The translations under genes were made by a program, and so were the position numbers. This document shows, one piece after another, positions 1 through 10,156 of a DNA stretch of 64,000 nucleotides (position 1 is the first letter of the stretch; each line of letters starts with the position of its first letter). Where the stretch lies: assembly GCF_009741275.1 (NCBI RefSeq), contig NZ_WOWS01000004.1, positions 186,001 through 250,000 of the forward strand. The letters are read 5' to 3'. A model generated the notes under the pieces. The model was not told the origin of the DNA and ran no database searches. It worked only from the letters and a program-made list of their open reading frames with translations. Source of the DNA: Winogradskyella endarachnes (GTDB taxonomy: Bacteria > Bacteroidota > Bacteroidia > Flavobacteriales > Flavobacteriaceae).

Positions 1-1776
1 TCTATTAACATCTGCCATCATTTGAGATGGATCAATTTCAACAGATTTTACAGTTTTTTTCGTTTTAAAAGTATACGTTGGCATGGCCCAAGCCCAATCA
101 CTAACTATTGTAGCTGAGGTAGGCTTTTCACCACGCATCATTTGTAAAGGAATATAAAATGTTTCTGTTGTTCCGTCTGTATAAGTAACAGAAATATCTA
201 AAGGCATTGGCATTAAACCAATACGCTCTAAGGTAATGGATTTTCCTTCTATGTTTTTAACACCATAATCTATAGTGTTAGTTGTTTGTGCAAAATCAAT
301 AAAATACCAATCGAGTTCAAAATCTGTAATACGCTCTGCGGTTCTTATAATATCAAAAGGTTTTGGGTGCTTAAATGAAAAATCATTAAAATACTTTTTA
401 ATGGTTTTTTCTAAATTATCTGATCCAATTACATAACCTAATTGCGCTAAAAATACGGCACCTTTGTTGTATGCAGCAGCTCCATAAACCTTATTTAATA
501 AATAACGATCAGAGTGTGTTGTTAAAGGCTGTTCAAAACCAGAATTGGCTAAACCTAAATAACCTCTATAGGCACCAGAAAGTGGATTTGGTTTCTTTTC
601 TTCTTTAAGTGAGTTCATGGCTAAAGTAGAAATATAAGTTGTAAAACCTTCATCCATCCACTCATGTTTAGACTCGTTACTTGCCAATAAAAATTGAAAC
701 CAAGTATGGGCTAACTCATGTGCAGTAACACCTAATAAACTGCCAAACTTACGTTTTCCAGTAATTAAAGTACACATAGCATATTCCATTCCGCCATCAC
801 CACCTTGTATTACAGAATATTGATCGTAAGGATATTTACCAACGTTAGTGCTAAAATAAGCCATAAGCTTAGCTGTTTCTGCTGGTAACTTTTTCCAATT
901 GTCTAAATACTCTTTTTCTAAATCTTTTTTATAATAGAAATTAAGTAAAGGACCGTTTGGCATTTGGAACGTATCATGAATAAAATCTGGATCTGCAGCC
1001 CAAGTAAAATCATGTACATTAGGTGCTTTAAAATGATGTGTTTTCTTACCAGATTTTTTAGTTGGTTCACCTTGTAAATAACCTGTTCCACCAACTACAT
1101 AATCTTTATCAATGGTTAATTTTACATCAAAATTTCCCCAAACACCATGAAATTCTCTTCCTATATAAGGATCAGCATGCCAACCTTCTTCATCATATTC
1201 TGCTAATTTAGGATACCATTGTGTCATTGATAATGCTACACCTTCTTTGTTATTTCTGCCAGAACGACGAATTTGAACTGGTACTTGTGCATCAAAATCC
1301 ATTTCAAAAGTTACCTTTTCACCAGGTTGAATAGGTTGATCTAATTTTACTTCTAAAACGGTACCTACAGTGTCGTAAGAAATAGAAGTACCGTTTTGTT
1401 TTAAAGAATTAACTTTAATATAACCAATCTCATTAGGCTGAAGTTTACTAATACGATCACCAACTCTAGGATCTGGATCTTTAATAGTACGAGAACGTAC
1501 ATCCATTTCACTTCCAGGCTGAAAAGCATTAAAATACAAATGGTAATATACTCTTTTAAGTACATCTGGCGAGTTATTAGTATACACTAACATCTGCTTG
1601 CCTTTGTATTGATAATTTTTAGTATCCATATCAATCTCCATAGAATAATCAACATGTTGTTGCCAATAACCGTTTACAGAATCTGTAACTTTAGTTACGG
1701 TAGTTGCAGTTGTATTAGAGGCAGCACAAGCCGATAAAACTAAGAGAGAAAAAATGCTGAAAATGAAATGTTTCAT
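1..1776 (-). CDS. M1 family metallopeptidase lipoprotein (3' end outside window)
   Basis: This is a zinc aminopeptidase of the M1 family, probably anchored in the envelope and trimming peptides. The visible 592 codons begin at an ATG at 1776 with a lipoprotein signal (lipobox ending LVLSAC). The M1 zinc site is complete: HELAH with H353, E354 and H357, then exactly 18 residues to the third ligand E376. The GxMEN exopeptidase motif appears as GGMEYA, a variant in which Asn is Tyr. The C-terminal part runs off the start of the window, so the full length is unknown. The subtilase starts upstream on the same strand and ends only 15 bp before this gene, so the two are probably co-transcribed. The family call is secure; the substrate is not known. 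Confidence 0.93.
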   Translation of the reverse strand, partial: MKHFIFSIFSLLVLSACAASNTTATTVTKVTDSVNGYWQQHVDYSMEIDMDTKNYQYKGKQMLVYTNNSPDVLKRVYYHLYFNAFQPGSEMDVRSRTIKDPDPRVGDRISKLQPNEIGYIKVNSLKQNGTSISYDTVGTVLEVKLDQPIQPGEKVTFEMDFDAQVPVQIRRSGRNNKEGVALSMTQWYPKLAEYDEEGWHADPYIGREFHGVWGNFDVKLTIDKDYVVGGTGYLQGEPTKKSGKKTHHFKAPNVHDFTWAADPDFIHDTFQMPNGPLLNFYYKKDLEKEYLDNWKKLPAETAKLMAYFSTNVGKYPYDQYSVIQGGDGGMEYAMCTLITGKRKFGSLLGVTAHELAHTWFQFLLASNESKHEWMDEGFTTYISTLAMNSLKEEKKPNPLSGAYRGYLGLANSGFEQPLTTHSDRYLLNKVYGAAAYNKGAVFLAQLGYVIGSDNLEKTIKKYFNDFSFKHPKPFDIIRTAERITDFELDWYFIDFAQTTNTIDYGVKNIEGKSITLERIGLMPMPLDISVTYTDGTTETFYIPLQMMRGEKPTSATIVSDWAWAMPTYTFKTKKTVKSVEIDPSQMMADVNR

Positions 1777-1791
1777 GTAAAAATTATTTTA

Positions 1792-3396
1792 TTAAAGTTT
1801 AGAAGCCATAATTAACGCATTAAAAGCATTAACTATTCTACCGGTTTTAGATAATTCTGAAAATGATTTTACATTAGAAGCATCGCCACCTACTACAACT
1901 TTAGTTGTTAAAGCTAAGCCAGAATCTAAAACTACTTGTTTTACTTGTGCAGCTGATAATTTAGGATAGTAAGAACGTACTAAAGCAACCACACCAGCAA
2001 CAGCAGGCGCAGCCATAGAAGTTCCGCTAATGCTTTTATATTCGTTTTCTGGGAATGTAGAATAGATAGCAGAACCTGGTGCAAAAACATCTACATTATT
2101 TTTTCCGTAATTAGAAAAACCAGAAACCATTTTAGAACCATATTTAGATGTTAAGGCACCAACTCTAATATATGTGTTAGAAATTTCAACGTAATCTACA
2201 TTATCATCTGGAAAATTAGCTTCAACATCTACATCTTTACTATCATTACCTGCAGCATGTACAAAAACAACATCATTATCTGATGCGTACTTAATAGCAT
2301 CTCTTACCCATTGAGAGTGTGGAGAAAAAGATTTTCCGAAACTACCATTAATTACTTGTGCGCCATTATCTACAGCATAACGTATTGCTTTAGCTACATC
2401 TTTATCGTACTCATCTCCATTTGGAACTGCTCTAACTGACATAATTTGTACGTTGTTTGCTACACCATTAGCTCCTAAACCGTTGTTACGTTCTGCAGCA
2501 ATGATACCAGCAACGTGTGTTCCGTGAGATTCAGATTTTTTTACTGGCTTAACGTTTGCATTACCATAACCAGGCTTATCATTAAAATCATCTGGATTAT
2601 CACCAGTTGTTCTACCTTTAAAATCTACATTGTAGTTAGTATTTAAACGCTCAGCTAAACCGTCTAAAGCTCCTTTTAATTCTTCTTTTGCATCTTGTAC
2701 ACTTTCTAAACCAAAATTATTCATTTGTGCAGCTACAGATTTATGTTTCAATAAAGTTTCATCAGTAGTTTCTAATGCTTTTACTTGATCATTTGTATAA
2801 TCTGCAGTACCAAAGTGTTTTGTAAAGGCAGTATCAGCTTCTTGTAAGGCTTGATAAATTTGCTCATAACGTGTTTTAGTCGGCGATAATTGTGCAATAC
2901 CTGCTTCTAATGCGGTTTTAGCTTCAGAAAATTTAGGATTGCTTGTGTCACCAGAAGCCACTATTCTTGTCATTTCTAATTGTTCATCATAAGCATCTCC
3001 TAAGAAATTCCAACCGTGAATATCATCTATATAACCGTTTTTATCATCATCGATACCGTTGTTTGGTATTTCATCTTCATTAGTCCAGATAACACCATCT
3101 AAATCTTCGTGATCAATATCTATACCAGAGTCTATTACAGCAACAATTACAGTTTTACCTTTTTTATCTTTTATAATTTCAGCATAAGCTTTATCTACAG
3201 CCATACCAGGAATTGTATCTTTAACAAGATCCAAATGGCCCCAATTTTTTGCTTCGGCATCTGTTAATTCTGTAACTTTTAAAGGTGAAGTATCTATATT
3301 TTCTATTGGTGTAGATATAATATCTCCTGTACCACAGCCTAATAAAACTGTTCCTGCAAATCCTAAATATGCAGCTATTCTGTAATTAAATTTCAT
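1792..3396 (-). CDS. S8 subtilisin-like serine protease, lipoprotein
   Basis: A 534-residue envelope protease. The signal peptide ends in the lipobox LLGC (C21). The catalytic triad is visible as D89 (AVIDSGID), H291 (SHGTHVAG) and S460 (SGTSMAAP), with oxyanion-hole N384 in AAGND. D89 and H291 are about 200 residues apart, far more than in subtilisin. The extra segment begins with an Asp/Asn-rich stretch (NGIDDDKNGYIDD, possibly calcium binding) and continues with a charged, probably helical insertion from about residue 140 to 255. There is no T9SS sorting domain, consistent with a lipid-anchored rather than secreted enzyme. It lies just upstream of the M1 peptidase on the same strand, suggesting a shared role in peptide degradation. 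The substrate is unknown. Confidence 0.93.
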   Translation of the reverse strand: MKFNYRIAAYLGFAGTVLLGCGTGDIISTPIENIDTSPLKVTELTDAEAKNWGHLDLVKDTIPGMAVDKAYAEIIKDKKGKTVIVAVIDSGIDIDHEDLDGVIWTNEDEIPNNGIDDDKNGYIDDIHGWNFLGDAYDEQLEMTRIVASGDTSNPKFSEAKTALEAGIAQLSPTKTRYEQIYQALQEADTAFTKHFGTADYTNDQVKALETTDETLLKHKSVAAQMNNFGLESVQDAKEELKGALDGLAERLNTNYNVDFKGRTTGDNPDDFNDKPGYGNANVKPVKKSESHGTHVAGIIAAERNNGLGANGVANNVQIMSVRAVPNGDEYDKDVAKAIRYAVDNGAQVINGSFGKSFSPHSQWVRDAIKYASDNDVVFVHAAGNDSKDVDVEANFPDDNVDYVEISNTYIRVGALTSKYGSKMVSGFSNYGKNNVDVFAPGSAIYSTFPENEYKSISGTSMAAPAVAGVVALVRSYYPKLSAAQVKQVVLDSGLALTTKVVVGGDASNVKSFSELSKTGRIVNAFNALIMASKL

Positions 3397-3488
3397 TTGT
3401 TTTTATTTATTGTTATTGAATTGAAATATCCTTTTTACGCTTATAATATAAATTATGTTTACGTTAAAAGTATACGTTTTTTTAAGTA

Positions 3489-4349
3489 TTAATTAAATAT
3501 TGAATTTGTTGTAAATGTTTCGTTTAGTCTTACGCCTTTTTCGGTATGCTTAACGGTAATAATTTCGTTATGCGCATCATGCTCTAAAAACAAATAGAAG
3601 TTGTTATCCGCAGCTTTATTTAAAAACAATTCTTTTTCGTCTAAGGTTAATAAAGGTCTTGTATCATAACCCATAACAAATGGTAAAGGTAAATGACCAA
3701 CAGTTGGCAATAAGTCTGCCATAAAACAAATGGTTTTTCCTTTGTAGGTAATCATAGGAATCATTTGTTTATCGGTATGTCCATTGGCAAAGAAAATATC
3801 AAATCCTAATGCAGAATTTTTTAAAATATGTTGATCAGGTACATCTGTAAATTTTAATTGACCACTTTCTTCCATTGGTAGAATGTTTTCTTTTAAAAAC
3901 GAAGCAACCTCTCGTCTGTTTGGTTCTGTTGCCCATTTCCAATGATCTTGGTTACTCCAAAAGTGTGCGTTTTTAAAAGCAGGTTCATAGCCTGTTCTAT
4001 CTTTATTCCATTGTACGCTTCCTCCACAATGATCAAAGTGAAGATGCGTCATAAATACATCTGTAATATCATCTCTATGAAACCCATAAGACGCTAAAGA
4101 TTTATCTATACTATCATTGCCATAAAGAAAATAGTACCCAAAAAATTTATCGCTTTGTTTATTGCCCATACCTGTATCTATTAGTATAAGGCGATCACCA
4201 TCTTCAATTAATAAACAGCGTGCAGCAATATCAATCATATTATTATTGTCTGCAGGATTGGTACGTTGCCATATAGATTTTGGAACAACACCAAACATGG
4301 CGCCACCATCGAGCTTAAAATTTCCAGATTCAATAGGATATAATTTCAT
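3489..4349 (-). CDS. Metallo-beta-lactamase-fold hydrolase
   Basis: A 286-residue soluble MBL-fold enzyme. The binuclear metal site is visible: HLHFDH (H102, H104, D106, H107), then H191 in NGHTDK and D212 in MADLLP, with a late His near the C-terminus (EHDAH). There is no signal peptide, so it is probably cytoplasmic. The pattern resembles the branch of the superfamily that includes lactonases and other ester hydrolases, but nothing here identifies a substrate. I chose the ATG at 4349; a TTG two codons upstream is possible. It is divergent from the DUF202 gene. Confidence 0.85.
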   Translation of the reverse strand: MKLYPIESGNFKLDGGAMFGVVPKSIWQRTNPADNNNMIDIAARCLLIEDGDRLILIDTGMGNKQSDKFFGYYFLYGNDSIDKSLASYGFHRDDITDVFMTHLHFDHCGGSVQWNKDRTGYEPAFKNAHFWSNQDHWKWATEPNRREVASFLKENILPMEESGQLKFTDVPDQHILKNSALGFDIFFANGHTDKQMIPMITYKGKTICFMADLLPTVGHLPLPFVMGYDTRPLLTLDEKELFLNKAADNNFYLFLEHDAHNEIITVKHTEKGVRLNETFTTNSIFN

Positions 4350-4522
4350 TTGCAAAAAATTATGTAAAAGTCTTGCAAATTACTAAAAGGATTAAAACTA
4401 ATTGTTGTTAGTAACAATTAATTACGGGATTTTTAACAAATTTGAAGCATATTATCTTATATCTATTATTAAAAAATAATTACATTTAACTATTCGGCTT
4501 TAAAATTGAATTATTTCTACTC

Positions 4523-4864
4523 ATGAAAACACCAAAAACTACATTCAAAAAAAAGTATTTATTGAGTTTTGGTCGCGATTTTAATCCTGATCAAAAAGTA
4601 ATTTTAAGAGATTATTTGGCCATAGAGCGAACACGTTTAGCTAATGAGCGAACGTTATTATCTTACATTCGTTCTTCGTTGTATTTGTTATTAGGAGCAA
4701 TTGCACTTTACCAACTTAAGGAGTTTGCTAATTTTGAATATTTAGCTTTGGTGGCTTTAATTTTTTGTGTGGTCTTTTTTGTGATAGGTGTGTACCGTTT
4801 TTCGCTATTAAAACGCAGTTTAAAACGTTTATATTATAAAACGGAATCTGCAGAACAGTTGTAA
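4523..4864 (+). CDS. DUF202 family small membrane protein
   Basis: A 113-residue inner-membrane protein. It has the family signature of a conserved basic stretch with Leu/Ala/Asn (AIERTRLANERTLLSYIRSS) followed by two hydrophobic segments, about residues 48-64 and 70-90. DUF202/YidH proteins have no settled function. The stop is 6 bp from the stop of the convergent SulP gene, with no terminator between them, so the transcripts probably overlap. Confidence 0.8.
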   Translation: MKTPKTTFKKKYLLSFGRDFNPDQKVILRDYLAIERTRLANERTLLSYIRSSLYLLLGAIALYQLKEFANFEYLALVALIFCVVFFVIGVYRFSLLKRSLKRLYYKTESAEQL

Positions 4865-4870
4865 TAATAA

Positions 4871-7066
4871 TTATTTAGAAATAACTTCTTTTAAGCGTTT
4901 GCCATAGTCAAGTAAAGCTTTTACTTCTTTTGTACTTGCTAATCGTTCTTTATTAAAAACTAACAAACACTCTCCGTTAGATTCTACATGATAGTATGGA
5001 TTACTTTCAAAAAAATGAGTGATTTCGGTATTAAAAAGTGATTTAACGGCTGTTGCATTATCACCTAATAAATAGAAACGTTTGTTAAAATCTGAGTGTT
5101 CTTTAATAGGAATATCTTTATGACTAGCAAAACCATATAATTTTTCAAGAAAACCTTCACGATCTAACGTAAATTTCGGAATGGTCTTTTCTAGAGTCAT
5201 AAACAACATTGTAGTTTTAATCGTTTCTTTAGCAATTAATTCACCTTCAGAAAATTCGATATCAAAAATGCTAATTGATCCATTTTTGGCAGTGAGTTTA
5301 TTATAAATATGATTAACTACTTTAATTCTAAAGAAATAAAATTTATTTAAAAAGTGCGTGTTTTTTTCGTTTTTAGATTCATAAATTAAATTAAAATTCT
5401 TAGCAATTTCTTCTAGTGTTTTTTGACGTTTTGTACGTCCACTTTTAATTATTCCGGGAACTGGCAATAAGCGCCTAAGCGCAAAAGGGTGTTTAGAATC
5501 TGAATTGTGTAAATCTAAACCAATGACATCAAAATTACCATCTCTTTTTATAAATAAATCACGATAATTATTTAGGTTTTCCATAACTGTGTGATCCACA
5601 AATTCACAAAGTGAAAAATCTATAATTACATCTCTATTTTCTGGGACAGCGTCTAATTTTTCTTTTAATCTGTAAAAATTTAAAAAACTACAAAAGTGTT
5701 TTATGCTTACATAATAATTACCATTGTCTTGCTCTTGATACATTAAGACGTTAGGCTTCAAAACATTTCTAAAAAATAACGAAGCACTTTTATTAATGAT
5801 AATATGAATTAAAAAAGTAACAATAACACCAGATAAAATTCCAGAAATCAAGCCTATTTTTAAGGTTATAATAAGGGTTACTAAAAATATAATTGCTTGT
5901 TCTTTTCCTATTGAAAAAATTCTTTTAATAGTTGATGGTGATGCTAATTTGTAACCTGTATACACTAAAATAGCCATTAAAGCAGGTAAAGGAATACGCG
6001 TTAATTGCGTACTAAAAAGCACAATAAAAATGACTAAAAACGTGGCATGAAAAAAGTTAGATGAGCGATTAGTTGCATTATTATTTACGTTTACAGAACT
6101 TCTTGCAATTACAGTTACAACATTTAAACCGCCTAAAAAACCACTACCAATAGTAGCTAAACCTAAAGCTTTTAAATCTAAATTTACATTAGAACGTCTT
6201 TTTTCTGGATCTAATTTATCTACTGCTTTTATACTTAAAAGAGATTCTATACTTGCAATTAAGGTTAAGGCTAAAACACTAGACCAAAACGGAAATGTAC
6301 CAGCTTTACTAAAATTAACGGTTGGTAATTGTGCTATAATAGCTTTAAACTCCGGAATACCAGAAATCATATACACCGAAGAAATAGGGTTGGCTTGGTG
6401 CGCAATAAATTCAAAATAATAACTAAATCCAATGGAGAATATAACAATCCACATTGGTGCTGGTATAAGTTGTAAATACTTGTTTCTAATTTTAGGGTAT
6501 AATACCATTATTATTAAACTTAGAACACCTGCAGCTGCTGCATAAATTAAGCCTGTTTTATCGTAATGTATAGCGTCGTTTATAGTGTAGGGAATCTCAA
6601 TTAAATAATCTATAGTATCTGCTCGTTTAATTTTATGAGCAAGCATAATATGAAATTGTTTCCCTAGAATAATTAGACCTATTGCGGCAAGCATGCCTTG
6701 TATGGCAGACGACGGAAAAAAATCGGCTAGTTTTCCTAATCTTAAGAATCCTAAAACAGCTAAAAATATGCCAGAACATATAATTGCTGCATAAGCACTT
6801 TCTAAACCTAGTGTTGTTACAGCTACTAATAGCACATCAACCAAGCCGTTTCCTGGCCCTGTTATGGTGACGTTACTGCCACCAAAAATTGAAACTATAA
6901 TACCACCAATTACTGCAGCAATTACACCCGAAATAGGAGGTGCTTCACTTGCCATAGCTAGTCCTAATCCTAGTGGTAATGCAATAAGACTTACTACAAA
7001 ACCAGCAAAAATATTTTTAGGCAATGCTTTTAAAAAGACGTTTAATTTATTACGTTTTGGACTCAT
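4871..7066 (-). CDS. SulP-family anion transporter with STAS-like and extra C-terminal domain
   Basis: A 731-residue secondary transporter for inorganic anions (sulfate or bicarbonate in characterised relatives). The N-terminal half (to about residue 440) is the polytopic SulP core, beginning with the conserved region IALPLGLGLAMA and a glycine-rich SITGPG-like loop. A STAS-like fold follows at about 455-545 (DVIIDFSLCEFVDHTV). The last roughly 190 residues are soluble and not part of the classical SulP layout; the stretch around FNKRFYLLGDN resembles segments seen in DUF3137-type proteins, but I cannot confirm that. I chose the ATG at 7066 rather than one 24 codons upstream because it forms an ATGA overlap with the stop of the universal stress protein gene, implying translational coupling. 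The ion is not determined by the sequence. Confidence 0.85.
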   Translation of the reverse strand: MSPKRNKLNVFLKALPKNIFAGFVVSLIALPLGLGLAMASEAPPISGVIAAVIGGIIVSIFGGSNVTITGPGNGLVDVLLVAVTTLGLESAYAAIICSGIFLAVLGFLRLGKLADFFPSSAIQGMLAAIGLIILGKQFHIMLAHKIKRADTIDYLIEIPYTINDAIHYDKTGLIYAAAAGVLSLIIMVLYPKIRNKYLQLIPAPMWIVIFSIGFSYYFEFIAHQANPISSVYMISGIPEFKAIIAQLPTVNFSKAGTFPFWSSVLALTLIASIESLLSIKAVDKLDPEKRRSNVNLDLKALGLATIGSGFLGGLNVVTVIARSSVNVNNNATNRSSNFFHATFLVIFIVLFSTQLTRIPLPALMAILVYTGYKLASPSTIKRIFSIGKEQAIIFLVTLIITLKIGLISGILSGVIVTFLIHIIINKSASLFFRNVLKPNVLMYQEQDNGNYYVSIKHFCSFLNFYRLKEKLDAVPENRDVIIDFSLCEFVDHTVMENLNNYRDLFIKRDGNFDVIGLDLHNSDSKHPFALRRLLPVPGIIKSGRTKRQKTLEEIAKNFNLIYESKNEKNTHFLNKFYFFRIKVVNHIYNKLTAKNGSISIFDIEFSEGELIAKETIKTTMLFMTLEKTIPKFTLDREGFLEKLYGFASHKDIPIKEHSDFNKRFYLLGDNATAVKSLFNTEITHFFESNPYYHVESNGECLLVFNKERLASTKEVKALLDYGKRLKEVISK

Positions 7067-7911
7067 TGAATAATTAAAACATCTGTTGGTAGTTCTGTTA
7101 AAATATGCTCTATATCGTGTGGAAAGAGACGGTCCCAAAAGTTCATTTTGCTGGGAGAATTCATAATGAGCAAATCTGCTCTGGCAATTTGTGCATAATG
7201 ACCAATAGAATATCCCTTTTTACCAAAAATGGGCTGCGATTTAATTTTCACATCTTTTGTGTACGTTTCTGGTATATCTTCAATAATAGCTTTTACACGT
7301 GCATTTTCTCTAAGTTTAATGCGTTCTTTTACAATATTGGCCATTCGTAGAGATTTATCGTCTTCTACTTTTACGTCTAATTCATTTTTAGATACTTCTT
7401 CAACAATGGTTATTTTATTAACATCTAAAGCATTGGCAACATAAAATGCAGCTGCAATAGTTTCTTTAGTTTTAGGGTCTTTTAATCCATTAACCACTAT
7501 ATGCTGGCAAGGTATTCTTTCTATAGATGGTTTTATAAGAAGTAAAATAGAACATTTAGCTTTTCTAGTAATTTGTCTAGCAATAGAGCCAACGTAATAT
7601 TTTAGGAAATTTTCGCGTTGTAAAGCACCTAAAATTAATAAATCAATTCTTTTATTTTCTGCGGTTGATAATATAACATTAACCGGATCACCAGACTTAA
7701 ATACAATTTCTACTTCTAAATTATTTTCTAAGAATGGTTTTAAAATGGCTTTAAATTTTGATTCTTTTTCTAAAGATTTATCACCAACATGTACTAAAAC
7801 CAAACGTGTATTTAGCATTTGAGACAATCGCGCGGCCTCATAAATATTTGCTTTTAGATTTGGTGAAAAAGTGACACCAATACCTATAGTTTTAAATGGT
7901 TTTAAAGGCAA
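7063..7911 (-). CDS. Universal stress protein, tandem UspA domains
   Basis: A 282-residue cytoplasmic protein made of two UspA domains (about 1-140 and 141-282). Domain 1 keeps the ATP-binding glycine pattern (LGALQ ... VGSIAR ... SILLL); domain 2 has lost most of it. The start is TTG: an in-frame stop lies just upstream and no ATG occurs before residue 32. Its stop overlaps the SulP start by 4 bp (ATGA), so it is made with the transporter and may regulate it. A UspA-anion transporter link is known for other SulP loci; for this one it is an inference from position. Confidence 0.86.
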   Translation of the reverse strand: MPLKPFKTIGIGVTFSPNLKANIYEAARLSQMLNTRLVLVHVGDKSLEKESKFKAILKPFLENNLEVEIVFKSGDPVNVILSTAENKRIDLLILGALQRENFLKYYVGSIARQITRKAKCSILLLIKPSIERIPCQHIVVNGLKDPKTKETIAAAFYVANALDVNKITIVEEVSKNELDVKVEDDKSLRMANIVKERIKLRENARVKAIIEDIPETYTKDVKIKSQPIFGKKGYSIGHYAQIARADLLIMNSPSKMNFWDRLFPHDIEHILTELPTDVLIIQ

Positions 7912-8040
7912 TTTTGTAATTATTGTTTTATGAGTAAGTTACGAAAGATAGTACATTTTTAAAAACCTTTAGATTATAAATACAATTACTGCACTTTAAA
8001 AATTATATTAATTTAGTATTTTCACAAAAAAAGCAGATAG

Positions 8041-9891
8041 ATGTTAGAATTAGGAGGAATTATTATACTTGGTATATTAGCACAATGGGTGGCATGGAAA
8101 TTTAAGATTCCGGCAATTTTACCATTAATTTTAATTGGTCTTTTAGTTGGTCCAATTGCTGCTGAGTTTTTAAGTAGTGACGGAACCAAGTGGATAGAAC
8201 CTATTTGGAATGAAACCGAAGGTCTTTTTCCTGGTGAAAGTTTATTTTATTTTGTATCTCTTGCTATAAGTATTATACTTTTTGAAGGTGGACTAACTTT
8301 AAAATTAAGTGAAATTAAAAACGTAGGCCCAGTAATTACAAAGTTAATAACAGTTGGTTCTATAGTTACATTTTTTGGTGCTGCTGTTGCTGCTCGATTT
8401 ATCTTTGAGCTAAGCTGGGAAATATCGTTTTTATTCTCAGGTCTTATTATTGTAACAGGTCCAACGGTTATAACACCTATTTTAAGAAATATACCATTAA
8501 AGAAAGATGTATCTGCTGTTTTAAAATGGGAAGGTATTCTTATTGATCCAATTGGTGCTTTAGTGGCCGTATTAGTTTTTGAATTTATTAGTGTAGATGC
8601 AGGAGGTGAATTTACTAAAACAGCACTAGTAGAATTTGGAAAAATTGTATTGTTTGGTTCTACATTTGGTTTCACCTTTGCACATGCCGTTAATCTTATT
8701 TTAAATAAAAAATGGGTACCACATTATCTTATCAATGTTTTCTCGTTAGCCGCAGTTTTAGGTGTTTTTGTTTTATCAGATAGCTTTGCTCACGAGTCTG
8801 GTTTATTAGCTGTAGTTGTAATGGGAATGGTTTTGGGTAACTCTAATTCTCCACATATTAAAGACATTTTATATTTTAAAGAATCGCTAAGTGTCCTCTT
8901 AATTTCTATATTATTTATTCTATTAGCCGCTAATATTAATTTTGACGAATTACTATTAATCTATAATTGGAAAACTGCTATACTTTTCTTAGTTATTGTA
9001 TTTTTAATAAGACCAATTGGTGTGTTTTTAAGCACCTATGGTTCTACGCTAAAATTAAATGAAAAACTGTTTATAAGTTGGGTTGGTCCTCGTGGTATTG
9101 TGGCTGCTGGTATTGCTTCTTTATTTGGATTAAAATTAGCGAGTAAAGGCGTAACAGATGCAAAATATATTACACCATTAGTATTTGTTATTGTATTAGG
9201 AACCGTATTATTAAATGCAACTACGGCAAGATTATTTGCAAGACTTGTAGGTGTATTTCTAAAAAAATCTAACGGAATTTTAATTGTTGGTGCTTCAAAA
9301 ATATCGCGTTTATTAGGCCATTATTTAGAAAGCAATGGCAGACATGTGGTGTTAATAGATAGTAACCAAAGCAATATTAATAAAACTAAAGAATTAGGCT
9401 TAGAAGCTATTAATACTAATATATATTCTGACGCGTTAACCGATAATATAGAATTAAATGATGTTGGTTACTTAATGGCTATGACTGGTAATTCTGATAT
9501 TAATAAGTACGCTATTAATAAGTTTAGAGATCAATTTGGTGAAAATGGTTCTTTTAGATTGGTAACGACTGATGAAATGAATAATCCTGAAACCATACCA
9601 AGTGAAGGTTTGTTTTCTCAAACCGATGATTTTATTAAATTAACTGAAGTCACTAGAAAATATCCATCTATTCAAGAAATTGATTTAGAAGACAAAGAAC
9701 ATTACTTAAACCTTATTGAAATTACGAATAAAAATGTAGATATGATTCCTTTATTTTTAAAAGATAATGAAGGCGAATTACATATTATTTCTTCCAATAA
9801 TACTAAAATTGATAAAATAGGAGAAGACTTTAAATTGGTTTATTTAGGAAAGCCATTTGATGTTGAAAAGGTGGTTTTAGAGGACGCCTAA
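8041..9891 (+). CDS. Cation:proton antiporter with C-terminal RCK/TrkA-N domain
   Basis: A 616-residue inner-membrane Na+/H+ or K+/H+ antiporter of the CPA superfamily. About residues 1-405 are hydrophobic with about 12 predicted spans, including the conserved region VTGPTVITPILR and WVGPRGIVAAG. Residues about 415-530 form a Rossmann fold (ILIVGASKISRLLGHYL, then a terminal acidic residue VLIDSNQ) like TrkA-N/RCK domains that bind NAD(H) or nucleotides and gate transport. The final 80 residues could be a ligand-binding tail. It is divergent from the stress protein/SulP operon (129 bp between starts), which would fit a common role in ion and pH homeostasis. The ion is not known. Confidence 0.88.
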   Translation: MLELGGIIILGILAQWVAWKFKIPAILPLILIGLLVGPIAAEFLSSDGTKWIEPIWNETEGLFPGESLFYFVSLAISIILFEGGLTLKLSEIKNVGPVITKLITVGSIVTFFGAAVAARFIFELSWEISFLFSGLIIVTGPTVITPILRNIPLKKDVSAVLKWEGILIDPIGALVAVLVFEFISVDAGGEFTKTALVEFGKIVLFGSTFGFTFAHAVNLILNKKWVPHYLINVFSLAAVLGVFVLSDSFAHESGLLAVVVMGMVLGNSNSPHIKDILYFKESLSVLLISILFILLAANINFDELLLIYNWKTAILFLVIVFLIRPIGVFLSTYGSTLKLNEKLFISWVGPRGIVAAGIASLFGLKLASKGVTDAKYITPLVFVIVLGTVLLNATTARLFARLVGVFLKKSNGILIVGASKISRLLGHYLESNGRHVVLIDSNQSNINKTKELGLEAINTNIYSDALTDNIELNDVGYLMAMTGNSDINKYAINKFRDQFGENGSFRLVTTDEMNNPETIPSEGLFSQTDDFIKLTEVTRKYPSIQEIDLEDKEHYLNLIEITNKNVDMIPLFLKDNEGELHIISSNNTKIDKIGEDFKLVYLGKPFDVEKVVLEDA

Positions 9892-10156
9892 TTTATTAAA
9901 AAGTTAAAATGAGTAATAGTGTAAAATTAACAGTATATTATTCAAAGCATCAGGAAGATGAAGTCTTATAAACAATTATAGATGCATTATTTTCTCTACT
10001 CTATATAGATAGTTTTAGGTATTAATCTGGTTGTTTTTTGTACCTTATTAACGCTATTTTGTATAATGTTTATAGATAATACTTTTTTAAGTATATTATT
10101 TATGGATTTTCACTTTTGTAATTTCAATTAGGTTTAGGTAGTGTACTTAAAAAATA
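9892..10156. other. Intergenic stretch, no gene recognised
   Basis: After the antiporter stop there is a 20-codon reading frame (ATG at 9909) that looks codon-like but ends at once. The sequence beyond it has hydrophobic pieces in changing frames broken by stops. It could be the remains of a small gene, but I cannot recognise a family and do not call a pseudogene. Confidence 0.4.

Noticed and set aside
9909-9971. A 20-codon frame after the antiporter gene
   Set aside because: It is too short and unrecognised, and the downstream sequence does not give a consistent frame, so I did not call a gene or pseudogene.
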